Shown here one piece after another: positions 52,645 through 61,316 of a stretch of DNA of 64,000 bases (within the stretch, counting starts at the first letter, position 1; each line of letters opens with the position of its first letter). The stretch comes from Mycolicibacter heraklionensis. Its GTDB lineage: Bacteria; Actinomycetota; Actinomycetes; Mycobacteriales; Mycobacteriaceae. The notes beneath the pieces are model-generated. The model did not search any database and was not told where the DNA came from. It saw only the letters and a list, made by a program, of their open reading frames with translations. The DNA is taken from contig NZ_LDPO01000005.1 in NCBI RefSeq assembly GCF_001021505.1, forward strand, positions 62,001-126,000, written 5' to 3'. Position numbers and translations under genes: made by a program.

Positions 52645-54026
52645 AACCGCTTGTGGTGGTGGGCGACACGATGCTCGACGTCGACGTTGACGGCATGGCC
52701 AGCCGGCTGTCACCGGAAGCGCCGGTCCCGGTGGTTGACCCGGAGCGGATCTGGCAGCGGCCCGGGGGAGCCGGGCTGGCGGCGGTGCTGGCCGCCCGCG
52801 AGTATCCCAACGTCGTCCTGATTACCGCGACCGCCGACGACGCCACCGGCCGTAGCCTGGCCAGGATCTTCGCCGACGACTACCCGGGCATCCGGGTGAT
52901 CGGGCTGCCGCTGTGCGGCGGCACGCTCAGCAAGATCCGGATCCGCGCCGGGGGGCAGTCGGTGGTGCGCGTCGACCACGGCGACGGCTACGCAGCCGAC
53001 AAGCGACTTCCCGCCGAGATCACTGAACTGCTCGGCGAGGCAGCCGCGGTGTGCGTCGCCGACTACGGTCACGGCGTCGCTGCTCACGAGGGGCTGCGTT
53101 CGGCACTGACCACCACGGCGGCGCGTACACCCGTGGTCTGGGACCCGCACCCGCGCGGCGCGGTGCCGATCCCGGGGTGCGCGCTGGCTGCGCCGAACGA
53201 GAATGAGGCGAAAACCTTTGCGCCGTCCTGCGGCGGCGGGCAGCGGGCCGACGCACTGCGGCGAGCGTGGGATGCCGGCGCGGTCAGCATCACCTTGGGC
53301 GCCGGCGGCGCGCTGTTCGCCGACGCCGGGCATGCCGCGCACCACATCCGCTCGCCCGGCACCGCCGGCGGTCACAGCGATACCTGCGGTGCCGGTGACC
53401 GTTTCGCGGTGGCCGCCGCGCTTGCCCTGGCTGACGGCGCCGACGCGCTGGCGGCGGCCACGGCTGCGGTCGCCGCGGCGTCGCGCTTCGTGTTGACAGG
53501 CGGTGCGGCCGCAGTGTCCAGCGTCATGCCGATCCCGGGCGGGATCGACCTGGCCACACCGGGCGGCGCGGTGACCGGGATGGCAGCGGTGAGCGCACTG
53601 GCGCAGCGGGTCCGCCACCGCGGCGGCACCCTGGTGGCCACCGGTGGGTGTTTCGACCTGCTGCACACCGGACACATCCGGTTGCTGCGGCGGGCTCGCG
53701 ATCTGGGCGATGCGCTGGTGGTGCTGATCAACTCCGACGATTCGGTACGCACGCTCAAGGGCGCCGGGCGTCCGGTGGTGGCCGCTGAAGACCGCGCTCG
53801 GGTACTGGCGGCCTTGGCCTGTGTGGACGGGGTGGCGATCTTCCATGAGACCTCGCCGACCGCGGTGCTGGAGCGGCTGCGGCCCGACATCTGGGTCAAA
53901 GGCGGCGACTACGGCGGGGTGGAGCTGCCCGAGGCGGACACGGTGCGGCGCAACGGCGGCCAGGTGATGGTGCTGCCCACCATCCCGGGCTACTCGTCGT
54001 CGAAGTTGATCGCAGCCGTGCGCTAG
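52641..54026 (+). CDS. hldE: bifunctional heptose 7-phosphate kinase / heptose 1-phosphate adenylyltransferase (HldE)
   Basis: The 461-aa fusion has a PfkB-type kinase domain (about 1-305; VVGDTMLDVDVDG, AAPNENEAKTF, HSDTCGAGDRFA) and a nucleotidyltransferase domain (about 325-461; VATGGCFDLLHTGHIRLL with the HxGH motif, then PGYSSSKLI). It phosphorylates heptose 7-phosphate at C1 and later joins heptose 1-phosphate to AMP to give ADP-D-glycero-beta-D-manno-heptose. Together with GmhA and the GmhB module the whole route is present. ATG 52641 overlaps the gmhA stop. Confidence 0.93.
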   Translation: MKPLVVVGDTMLDVDVDGMASRLSPEAPVPVVDPERIWQRPGGAGLAAVLAAREYPNVVLITATADDATGRSLARIFADDYPGIRVIGLPLCGGTLSKIRIRAGGQSVVRVDHGDGYAADKRLPAEITELLGEAAAVCVADYGHGVAAHEGLRSALTTTAARTPVVWDPHPRGAVPIPGCALAAPNENEAKTFAPSCGGGQRADALRRAWDAGAVSITLGAGGALFADAGHAAHHIRSPGTAGGHSDTCGAGDRFAVAAALALADGADALAAATAAVAAASRFVLTGGAAAVSSVMPIPGGIDLATPGGAVTGMAAVSALAQRVRHRGGTLVATGGCFDLLHTGHIRLLRRARDLGDALVVLINSDDSVRTLKGAGRPVVAAEDRARVLAALACVDGVAIFHETSPTAVLERLRPDIWVKGGDYGGVELPEADTVRRNGGQVMVLPTIPGYSSSKLIAAVR

Positions 54027-54040
54027 CGAGGAAAGAAGAG

Positions 54041-54748
54041 GTGCGGGAGATGGAGATGACAGCAGCTTTGGGCAATATTTTGATCGCCGGGGGCGCCTCC
54101 GGTCTGGGCGCCGCCACGGTGCGAGCGGTGCGGCGCGCCGGCGGGACACCGCTGGTGATCGACATCAACCAACCGGCCGAAGATGTCGCGTATCGGTCCG
54201 CCGATCTCGCCGACACCGCGGCGGTGGAGGACGCCGTCGCCGATCTGGCCGGAACCGCCGACCAGCCGCTGCGCGGGGTGTTCACCCCCGCGGGTATCGA
54301 CAGTTGCGGTCGGCTGGATCGGGTCCCGGCCAAAGACTGGGAAAGGGTGTTGCACGTCAACCTGCTGGGCACGGCCGCGGTGATCCGCGCCGCGCTGCCG
54401 TATCTCGACGCGGCGGGAGCGCGAATCGTCACCTGCGCATCGACGCTCGGCATCAAGGCGGTCAGCGACGCCACCGCCTACTGCGCGTCGAAATTCGGGG
54501 TGGTCGGCTTCACCCGGGCGCTGGCTGCCGAGCTGGCCGGCGAAGTCGGCGTGACGCTGCTGATCCCCGGCGGAATGACCACGCCGTTCTTCGACGGCCG
54601 CGCCGAGCAGTACAAGCCGCCGCCGGATGCCAACCTCAACGATCCCGACCGGGTGGCCGAAGCGGTGTTGTTCGCGCTGCGCCAACCTCCCGGCAGTGAA
54701 ATTCGGGAAATGGTGGTGTGTTCCAGCGAGGAGTCATCGTGGCCGTGA
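54041..54748 (+). CDS. short-chain dehydrogenase/reductase in the heptose operon
   Basis: The 235-aa classical SDR has a cofactor motif (IAGGASGLGAATVRAV, about 13-28) and the catalytic YxxxK in TAYCASKFG, with Ser upstream in TCASTLG. It is not of the extended NDP-sugar epimerase type. It could oxidise or reduce the heptose or the aglycone; no substrate can be named. GTG 54041 is near AGGAAAGAAGAG; ATG 54050 is an alternative. Its end overlaps the next gene by 10 bases. Confidence 0.82.
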   Translation: MREMEMTAALGNILIAGGASGLGAATVRAVRRAGGTPLVIDINQPAEDVAYRSADLADTAAVEDAVADLAGTADQPLRGVFTPAGIDSCGRLDRVPAKDWERVLHVNLLGTAAVIRAALPYLDAAGARIVTCASTLGIKAVSDATAYCASKFGVVGFTRALAAELAGEVGVTLLIPGGMTTPFFDGRAEQYKPPPDANLNDPDRVAEAVLFALRQPPGSEIREMVVCSSEESSWP

Positions 54749-55683
54749 CCGGCGACACCAGCGTGTTGGTGTTGCGTGCGCTGGGGCTGGGAGATCTGCT
54801 GACCGGGGTTCCCGCGCTGCGGGGACTGCGGCGGGCTTATCCGTCGGCCCGGATCGTGCTGGCCACTCCCGCGGTACTGGAGCCGCTGGCGCTGTGGTGC
54901 ACCGGCGTGGACGAAGTGGCGCCGACCGCCAGGCTGGGGGAGCTGTGCTGGGCCGGTCCGGTGCCGGACGTAGCGGTGAATCTGCATGGGCGTGGCCCGG
55001 AAAGCATTGCTGATCTGCTGTCCACGGGCGCGAAAACCATTATCAGCCATCGTAATTGCGCCTACCCGGACGTGCGCGGTCCACTCTGGCGGGACGACAT
55101 CCATGATGTGGATCGGTGGTGCGTGCTGCTCGAATCAGCGGGGATCGGCTGCTGTGGCGATGAACTCGGGATCGACCGGCCGCCGGGATATCCGCGGAGG
55201 GAAGGCGTCGTGGTGATTCATCCTGGCGCTGCCGCGCCGGCGCGGCGCTGGCCGCCGGACCGGTTCGCCGCCGTCGCCGCGGCGCTCACCCGGTCGGGAT
55301 ATCGGGTGGTGGTCACCGGGTCGGCCGCGGAACGGTCACTGACCGAAATCGTCGCCGCCTATGCCGGATTGAGGTCGACGTCGGTGCTGGCCGGCGAGCT
55401 GGACCTGCTCGGCATGGTCGCGTTGATCAGCGATGCCAGGCTGCTGGTCTGCGGGGACACCGGAGTCGGCCACATCGCCACCGCCACCGGAACTCCCTCG
55501 GTACTGCTCTTCGGTCCGACGCCACCGGCCCAGTGGGGCCCGCGCGGCTCAGGGCGTCACATCGCCTTGTGGACTGGTGACCGCGGCGACCCTCACGCCG
55601 ACCGGCCCCACCCGGGCTTGATGCTGATCACGGTGGCGCGGGTGATCGCCGCAGCCCGAGAGCTGCTGGCGGAGTGCGCATGA
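54739..55683 (+). CDS. second GT9 heptosyltransferase-like glycosyltransferase
   Basis: The 314-aa GT-B protein has VLVLRALGLGDLLTGVPALRG at the N terminus and VVIHPGAAAPARRWPPDRFA, VVTGSAAERSLT and VCGDTGVGHIATATGTPSVLLFG in the C-terminal half, as in GT9 enzymes. A cysteine-rich stretch (RWCVLLESAGIGCCGDELG) lies in the middle. GTG 54739 is supported by GCGAGGAG. With the GT9 at 51047 it implies that at least two heptoses, or two linkages, are made. Confidence 0.87.
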   Translation: MAVTGDTSVLVLRALGLGDLLTGVPALRGLRRAYPSARIVLATPAVLEPLALWCTGVDEVAPTARLGELCWAGPVPDVAVNLHGRGPESIADLLSTGAKTIISHRNCAYPDVRGPLWRDDIHDVDRWCVLLESAGIGCCGDELGIDRPPGYPRREGVVVIHPGAAAPARRWPPDRFAAVAAALTRSGYRVVVTGSAAERSLTEIVAAYAGLRSTSVLAGELDLLGMVALISDARLLVCGDTGVGHIATATGTPSVLLFGPTPPAQWGPRGSGRHIALWTGDRGDPHADRPHPGLMLITVARVIAAARELLAECA

Positions 55684-56984
55684 CGGTCCGGACCGTGGGT
55701 GTCGTCGGAGCCGGATATGTCGGGTTGACCAGCGCGGTGTGTCTGGCGGCCAAGGGCATCAACACGGTCTGCATCGACACCGACCGGCACCGCGTCGCAG
55801 AATTGCGCGGGGGCCATACGGCCATCGACGAGCCGGGTGTCGACGACCTGCTGCGTGCCGGGCTGGGCGACGGAACCCTGCGTGTCACAGACGACTACCG
55901 CATGCTAGCCGACCGCGAGGTTGTGTTCGTGTGCGTGCCGACGCCGACCGGCGAAGACGGCAGCGCTGACCTGCGTGCCGTCGAACTAGCGGTGGCCCGG
56001 CTGGCCGAGACGCTGTCGCCCGGGTCGGCGGTGGCGATGAAATCCACTGTCCCGGCCGGGACCTGCCGCCGGATCGGTGAGACGCTGGCCGCCCGCGACA
56101 TCCACATCGTGGCCAATCCGGAGTTTCTGCGGGAAGGTTTCGCCGTTGAGGATTTCCAGCATCCCGATCGGGTGGTGATCGGCGCGGACGCCCAGCAGGC
56201 TGCGACGGCCGACCGCGTGGCAGAGCTCTATGACGGCCAGTCCGGCGGCATCATCTTGCGGATGAGCTTGGAGAGCGCGGAGCTGGCCAAGTACGCCAGC
56301 AATTCCTTCCTCGCGGTCAAGCTGTCGTTCGTCAATTCGCTGGCCCAGCTTTCCAGCAGGGTCGGGGCCGACATCAGCGACATCGCTCGATGCATGGGTG
56401 CTGATCCGCGGATCGGGCCGCACTTTCTGCGGCCGGGACCAGGCTGGGGCGGTTCGTGTTTACCGAAGGACAGCGCGGCGCTGGTGAGCACCGGCCGGGC
56501 GCAGGGCGTCGAGCTGCGCGAGATCGAATCAGCCCGGCGCACCAACACCGCCCAGGTGCACCGGATCGTCACGATGCTGAAACGCCAGACGAGCCGGCCA
56601 CTGTCGGAACTGAAGGTGACGGTACTGGGCGTGACGTTCAAAGCGGGCACCAGCGACATCCGTCACTCGCCGGCGCTCCAGGTGTGTGCCGAGCTGCTGC
56701 GGGCCGGCGCGCAGGTCACCGCCTATGACCCGCGGCTGGCGGTGATCGGGGCCGCGCGACTGCCCACTGCGGTCGCCGATGACCCGTACGTCGCAGCCAA
56801 GGACGCCGACGCGATCGTGGTGCTCACCGAGTGGCCCGATTTTGCCGAGTTGGATTGGGAAGCGGTGTCCCGCTGTGCCGCCGCCGGGGCGGTGGTGGTC
56901 GACACCCGCAACATCGTGGACCGCCGCGCCGTCCGCGGCGCCCGAATGGCCTGCTTGGGCAACGGGACACCGGGCGGGTACTGA
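55680..56984 (+). CDS. ugd: UDP-glucose 6-dehydrogenase
   Basis: The 434-aa enzyme oxidises UDP-glucose to UDP-glucuronate with two NAD+. It has VVGAGYVGLTSAVCLA at the N terminus, NPEFLREGFAVEDF, and the catalytic Cys in GWGGSCLPKDS (about residue 260). The C-terminal UDP-binding domain has VLGVTFKAGTSDIRHSPALQ. It supplies the substrate of the UDP-xylose synthase-like protein at 46843. ATG 55680 overlaps the GT9 stop and the gene closes the operon. Confidence 0.93.
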   Translation: MTVRTVGVVGAGYVGLTSAVCLAAKGINTVCIDTDRHRVAELRGGHTAIDEPGVDDLLRAGLGDGTLRVTDDYRMLADREVVFVCVPTPTGEDGSADLRAVELAVARLAETLSPGSAVAMKSTVPAGTCRRIGETLAARDIHIVANPEFLREGFAVEDFQHPDRVVIGADAQQAATADRVAELYDGQSGGIILRMSLESAELAKYASNSFLAVKLSFVNSLAQLSSRVGADISDIARCMGADPRIGPHFLRPGPGWGGSCLPKDSAALVSTGRAQGVELREIESARRTNTAQVHRIVTMLKRQTSRPLSELKVTVLGVTFKAGTSDIRHSPALQVCAELLRAGAQVTAYDPRLAVIGAARLPTAVADDPYVAAKDADAIVVLTEWPDFAELDWEAVSRCAAAGAVVVDTRNIVDRRAVRGARMACLGNGTPGGY

Positions 56985-57073
56985 GTATCCGACTACAGCG
57001 CATGGTCGCCGGTGCGATCCGCATCCGAGATGTAGAGGTCGAGCCCGATACCCGAGCCCGAACCGCTAACCAC

Positions 57074-57098
57074 GATTAGTCACGCCCACGACGGGTAT
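57074..57098 (+). promoter_or_regulatory. weak SigF-like element before the F420-type oxidoreductase
   Basis: GATT (57074-57077), 15 bases, GGGTAT (57093-57098). The -10 is perfect, the -35 has one mismatch. ATG 57108 lies 9 bases on. Confidence 0.4.
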
Positions 57099-57107
57099 GT
57101 CTGACTC

Positions 57108-58064
57108 ATGACGACCCTGGGTTATGCGTTGTCCTGCGAGGAATTCTCTCCCCAGGAGCTGGTTCGCCAGGCGGTCCGGGCACAGCAGGCCGGGTTTCAG
57201 GCGCTGTGGATCTCCGATCACTTCCACCCCTGGACCGACCGGCAGGGGAACAGCCCGTTCGTGTGGTCGGTGATCGGCGCGCTGTCGCAGGCCTGCGCTT
57301 TGCCGATCACCACCGCGGTCACCTGCCCGATTGTGCGGACCCATCCGGCGGTCGTCGCGCAAGCGGCAGCCACCAGCGCCGCGCAACTCGACGGCCGCTT
57401 CACCTTGGGTGTCGGCACCGGAGAGGCCTTGAACGAACACATCACCGGCCGGCGCTGGCCCACGGCCGCCATTCGGCGCGGCATGCTCGAGGAGGCTGTC
57501 GCGGTGATCCGCGAGTTGTTCACCGGCGCACAGGTCAACCACCACGGGCGTTACTACACCGTCGAAAACGCCCGGCTCTACACGTTGCCGCCGCGGCCGA
57601 CCCCCATCTATGTCTCCGGGTACGGACCGCGCTCGGCGCGGCTGGCGGGCCGGATCGGCGACGGCTACCAGTGCAGCATGCCGGCGGCAGAGCTGGTGTC
57701 GGAGTTCCATCGCGCCGGCGGTATGGGCAAGCCCACCCAGGCCGGCTTCAAGGTGTGTTACGGACCGTCGAAGGACGATGCGGTGCGCACCGCACACGCG
57801 ATGTGGCCCATTGAGCATCTTCCCGGTGAGCTGGGCCAGAACTTGCCCACGCCGGCGCATTTCGAGCAGGCGTCGAGCTTGGTGACCGCCGAGGCGGTGG
57901 CACGGTCAATCCCGGCCGGGCCGGACGCCAAACCCTATCTGGACCGGATCCGCGAGTTCGCCGACGCCGGCTTCGACGAGGTGTACGTCCAGCAGATCGG
58001 GAAAGACCAGGAGAACTTCTTCGCCTTCTGGGAATCCGAGATCGCGCCGGAGCTGGCGGCGTAA
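57108..58064 (+). CDS. LLM-class F420-dependent oxidoreductase (Fgd-like)
   Basis: The 318-aa luciferase-like TIM barrel has the start TTLGYALSCEEFSPQELVRQ and ALWISDHFHPWTDRQGNSPF, which match the F420-dependent glucose 6-phosphate dehydrogenase-related group (TIGR03557-like). LGVGTGEALNEH is the phosphate/F420 binding loop. Substrate unknown. The stop overlaps the next ATG (TAATG). Confidence 0.9.
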   Translation: MTTLGYALSCEEFSPQELVRQAVRAQQAGFQALWISDHFHPWTDRQGNSPFVWSVIGALSQACALPITTAVTCPIVRTHPAVVAQAAATSAAQLDGRFTLGVGTGEALNEHITGRRWPTAAIRRGMLEEAVAVIRELFTGAQVNHHGRYYTVENARLYTLPPRPTPIYVSGYGPRSARLAGRIGDGYQCSMPAAELVSEFHRAGGMGKPTQAGFKVCYGPSKDDAVRTAHAMWPIEHLPGELGQNLPTPAHFEQASSLVTAEAVARSIPAGPDAKPYLDRIREFADAGFDEVYVQQIGKDQENFFAFWESEIAPELAA

Positions 58065-58747
58065 TGGTGGCGACGAAAGAGCCTGGGGCACAGCGCTACC
58101 TGCCGGAGCGGCGGACGCTGGACGCACTGCGTGAGGCGGCTGCACAGTGCCGCGGCTGCGCGCTGTACCGCGACGCGACGCAGACCGTGTTCGGTGAGGG
58201 TCGGCGGGGCGCGCCGCTGATGCTGGTTGGGGAGCAACCCGGCGATCACGAGGACCTCGAGGGCCACCCGTTCGTCGGCCCGGCCGGACGCTTGCTGGAC
58301 CGTGCGGTGCGGGACGCGGGCATCGATCCGGCGCAGGCGTATGTGACCAACGCGGTCAAGCACTTCAAGTTCACCCGCCGCGAGGGCAAACGCCGGATCC
58401 ACCAGAAGCCGGGCCGCACCGAGGTGGTGGCGTGCCGGCCGTGGCTGATCGCCGAAATCGACTCGGTGCGGCCGCAGGTGGTGGTCTGCCTGGGCGCCAC
58501 CGCCGCACAGTCACTGCTGGGTCCCTCGTTTCGTATCTCCACCGGTCGCGGTGAGCTGCTGTCCCTGCCTGGCTTGGCGGGGTCCAACGGCCGGCCGAGG
58601 GTTCTGGCCACCGTCCACCCCTCGGCGGTGCTGCGTGACCGCAGCGACCAGCGTGCGCAGGCCTACGACGCTTTCGTCGACGACCTGCGGATAGCCCGCA
58701 ACGCCGTGACCGGAGGTGGCGCACCACTGGTGCACCCCGCCGTTTGA
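58064..58747 (+). CDS. udgX: UdgX-type uracil-DNA glycosylase
   Basis: The 227-aa family-4-like glycosylase has GEQPGDHEDLEGHPFVGPAGR (active-site start), NAVKHFKFTR, the UdgX-specific loop GKRRIHQKPGRTE, and VATVHPSAVLRD. Cysteines in CRGCAL and CRPW fit the 4Fe-4S site. UdgX of M. smegmatis forms a covalent bond with uracil-excised DNA through the loop histidine, which is present here. It is translationally coupled to the F420-type enzyme. Confidence 0.92.
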   Translation: MVATKEPGAQRYLPERRTLDALREAAAQCRGCALYRDATQTVFGEGRRGAPLMLVGEQPGDHEDLEGHPFVGPAGRLLDRAVRDAGIDPAQAYVTNAVKHFKFTRREGKRRIHQKPGRTEVVACRPWLIAEIDSVRPQVVVCLGATAAQSLLGPSFRISTGRGELLSLPGLAGSNGRPRVLATVHPSAVLRDRSDQRAQAYDAFVDDLRIARNAVTGGGAPLVHPAV

Positions 58748-58766
58748 CAAAGCCGCTGGCGGGTAA
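58742..58766 (+). promoter_or_regulatory. SigF-type promoter for the PoxB-like gene
   Basis: GTTT (58742-58745), 15 bases, GGGTAA (58761-58766). It overlaps the last codons of udgX. ATG 58794 lies 27 bases downstream behind AAGGGAG. Confidence 0.7.
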
Positions 58767-58793
58767 CCGTGTGCGTGTTGAAGGGAGCAAACT

Positions 58794-60614
58794 ATGCCGA
58801 AAACCGCGGACTTCATCCTCGACAGGCTCCGTCAGTGGGGGGTGCACCGGATCTTCGGCTACCCCGGTGACGGGATTCTTTCGATGATCGGGGCCTTGGA
58901 CCGGGCCGGCGGAGACCCGGAACTCATCCAGCCGCGCCACGAAGAGATGGCGGCCTTCATGGCCACCGGCCACGCCAAATTCACCGGCGAGCTCGGCTGC
59001 TGCCTGGCTACCTCCGGCGGCGGGGCGATCCATCTGCTCAACGGGCTCTACGACGCCAAGCTCGACCACCAGCCGGTGGTCGCGATCATCGGTCAGCAGA
59101 AGCGGATGTCGCTGGGCGCGGCCTTCCAGCAGGAGATCGACCCGAACTCGCTGTACAAGGACGTCTCCTCGGACTTCGTCCAGACCTGCATGGCGCCGGT
59201 CCAGGCCCGCCACCTGGTGGACCGGGCCTGCAAGGTGGCGCTGACCAACCGAACCGTGGCCACCATCATCCTTCCCGAGGACGTCGCCGAGGAAGAAGCG
59301 GTCCCTTCGCCGCCGCGCCAGCACGGGGCCGTCTTCAGCAGTGTCGGGTGGACCAAACCGCGGATGATCCCGCCGCAGAACGAACTGCGCAAAGCCGCCG
59401 AGATCCTCAATGAGGGCGAGAAGGTGGCGATCCTGGTCGGCGCTGGAGCCGCCGACGCCGCCGACGAAGTGGTGGAGGCCGCCGATCTGCTCGGCGCCGG
59501 GGTGGCCAAGACGTCGTTGGGACGCGCCGCGCTGCCCGATGAGCTGCCGTACGTGACCGGGCCGATCGGCCTGCTGGGGTCCACGGCCAGTGAGGCCATG
59601 ATGTCGGGAGCCGACACCTTGCTCATGATCGGAACCAGCTTTCCCTACGCCGAGTGGCTGCCCAAGGAAGGGCAGGCCCGCGGAGTGGAGATCAACCACG
59701 ACGGTCGGATGATCGGGGTGCGCTACCCGGTACAGGCCAACCTGATCGGCGACTCCAAAGACACGCTCGCCGAACTGATCCCGTTGCTGACTCGGAAGAA
59801 GGACCGGTCCTGGCGGCGCAAGATCGAAAGCGAAGTGGAGACTTGGTGGCGGGTCCTGGACGACCGGGCCCACGACAAGGCCAGCCCGCTCAACCCCGAG
59901 TTGGTGGTCCACGAACTCTCCAAGCGCCTGCCTGACAACGCCGTCGTCACCACTGACGCCGGGTCGGTCGCCAACTGGTGGGCACGGCACCTGCGGCTGC
60001 GGCGCGGGATGGCGGCCTCGCTGGCCGGGAACCTCGCCACGATGGGGCCCGGCACCCCGTATGCGATCAGCGCCAAGCTCGCCCAACCCGACCGGCCGGT
60101 GATCGCCGTTGTCGGTGACGGCGTCTTCCAGATGAACGGGATGGCCGAAATGATCACCGTGAAGCGCTATCTGGACCGGCTGTCCGACGGGCCGCTGATC
60201 TTCTGCGTGTTCAACAACCAAGACCTCAACCAGGTGACGTGGGAGCAGCGAGCGATGGGCGGCGAGCCCAAGTTCGAAGACTCGCAGATGATCCCGGACG
60301 TGCCGTACGCCGAGTTCGCCAAGCTGCTGGGACTCACCGGCATCCGGTGTGACAGCCCGGACACGATCGGCCAGGCGTGGGACCAGGCGCTCTCCGCGCC
60401 CGGTCCGGTGGTGCTGGAAGTCGTGGTGGACCCCGACATCCCGCCGGTGCCGCCGCACATCGAGAAGATGATCGCCAAGAACACTGCCAAAGCGATCCTC
60501 AAAGACCCGGACCGCGTCAGCGTGGTCACCAAGGGCGCGAAGCAGAAGATGCATGAGTTCACCGAATCGGCCAGGCAGTCGGTGCGCGACATCCGTAGCA
60601 AGAACGGCGGGTAG
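58794..60614 (+). CDS. ThDP-dependent pyruvate oxidase (PoxB)-like enzyme
   Basis: The 606-aa three-domain ThDP enzyme has the N-terminal PYR domain with Glu in RHEEMAAFMATGHAKFTG. The central domain includes VAILVGAGAADAADEV. The C-terminal PP domain has VVGDGVFQMNGMAE followed by FNNQDLNQVTWEQRAM, the Mg-ThDP motif. It resembles pyruvate oxidases/dehydrogenases rather than acetolactate synthases. A membrane-linked oxidation of pyruvate to acetate under stress is a fair inference, and E. coli poxB is likewise under a stress sigma factor. Confidence 0.88.
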   Translation: MPKTADFILDRLRQWGVHRIFGYPGDGILSMIGALDRAGGDPELIQPRHEEMAAFMATGHAKFTGELGCCLATSGGGAIHLLNGLYDAKLDHQPVVAIIGQQKRMSLGAAFQQEIDPNSLYKDVSSDFVQTCMAPVQARHLVDRACKVALTNRTVATIILPEDVAEEEAVPSPPRQHGAVFSSVGWTKPRMIPPQNELRKAAEILNEGEKVAILVGAGAADAADEVVEAADLLGAGVAKTSLGRAALPDELPYVTGPIGLLGSTASEAMMSGADTLLMIGTSFPYAEWLPKEGQARGVEINHDGRMIGVRYPVQANLIGDSKDTLAELIPLLTRKKDRSWRRKIESEVETWWRVLDDRAHDKASPLNPELVVHELSKRLPDNAVVTTDAGSVANWWARHLRLRRGMAASLAGNLATMGPGTPYAISAKLAQPDRPVIAVVGDGVFQMNGMAEMITVKRYLDRLSDGPLIFCVFNNQDLNQVTWEQRAMGGEPKFEDSQMIPDVPYAEFAKLLGLTGIRCDSPDTIGQAWDQALSAPGPVVLEVVVDPDIPPVPPHIEKMIAKNTAKAILKDPDRVSVVTKGAKQKMHEFTESARQSVRDIRSKNGG

Positions 60615-60620
60615 GCGCCG

Positions 60621-61316
60621 ATGACCACCTTGGGCGTGCCCGGCGCGCTGCGCCGCCGGCTGCCGAAACTGGACGGTGTCTACGTGCCGCAAGAGGATTC
60701 GCATCTTCTCATCGAGACCATCGAACGCACCGGGTTGGCCCGCGGGGCCCGTGTGCTGGACCTGTGTACCGGCAGCGGCGTGGCGGCCATCGCGGCCGCC
60801 GAGCTGGGCGCCGACAGTGTCACCGCGTTCGATATCTGCCCGCGGGCGGTGCGCTGCTCTCGGCACAACGCGCGTGCCGCCGGCGTGGACATCACGATCC
60901 GGCAGGGACCGTGGAGTGGCGCGTTACGGTGCGCCCCTTTCGACCTCGTGGTGGCCAATCCGCCCTATGTGCCCTCGCCGCGAAACGGTGGACCCATCCC
61001 GTCCGCGGGCGGTCCGGAGTGGTCGTGGAACGGTGGCGTGGACGGGCGAGTTGTGCTGGATCCGCTGTGCCGGTCGGCAGCGGCGCTGATGCACAGGGGC
61101 GGTTCCCTGCTGCTGGTGCAATCCGCTCTCGCCGACGTCGCGCACTCCTTGCAGACCCTGCGGGAATCGGGTCTGTCTGCTGAGGTCGCTGCCGTCCGAA
61201 GCGTCCCGTTCGGCCCGGTGCTCTCGGCGCGCGCCGAGTGGCTGGAATCCACCGGCTTGGTGCCACCGGGCTGCCGCGTGGAACAGCTGGTGGTGATCAG
61301 GGCGGACAAGCCATGA
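60621..61316 (+). CDS. HemK/PrmC-like SAM-dependent methyltransferase
   Basis: The 231-aa Rossmann methyltransferase has the SAM motif VLDLCTGSGVAAIAAAELGA (about 40-60) and the NPPYVPS motif (about 112-118) of N-methyltransferases that modify glutamine, adenine or guanine. It lacks the N-terminal helical domain of true PrmC. The substrate is unknown. The stop overlaps the next start (ATGA). Confidence 0.87.
   Translation: MTTLGVPGALRRRLPKLDGVYVPQEDSHLLIETIERTGLARGARVLDLCTGSGVAAIAAAELGADSVTAFDICPRAVRCSRHNARAAGVDITIRQGPWSGALRCAPFDLVVANPPYVPSPRNGGPIPSAGGPEWSWNGGVDGRVVLDPLCRSAAALMHRGGSLLLVQSALADVAHSLQTLRESGLSAEVAAVRSVPFGPVLSARAEWLESTGLVPPGCRVEQLVVIRADKP

Noticed and set aside
56985..57107. tRNA-like segment containing GGTCGAGCCC
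   Set aside because: No cloverleaf with acceptor and anticodon arms could be drawn, only a short TPsiC-like string.
58371..60866. 831-codon open frame on the minus strand opposite the PoxB-like gene
   Set aside because: It is the mirror of a gene with clear ThDP motifs. The translation is rich in His, Arg, Gly and Gln with no domain, as expected of antisense frames in GC-rich DNA.
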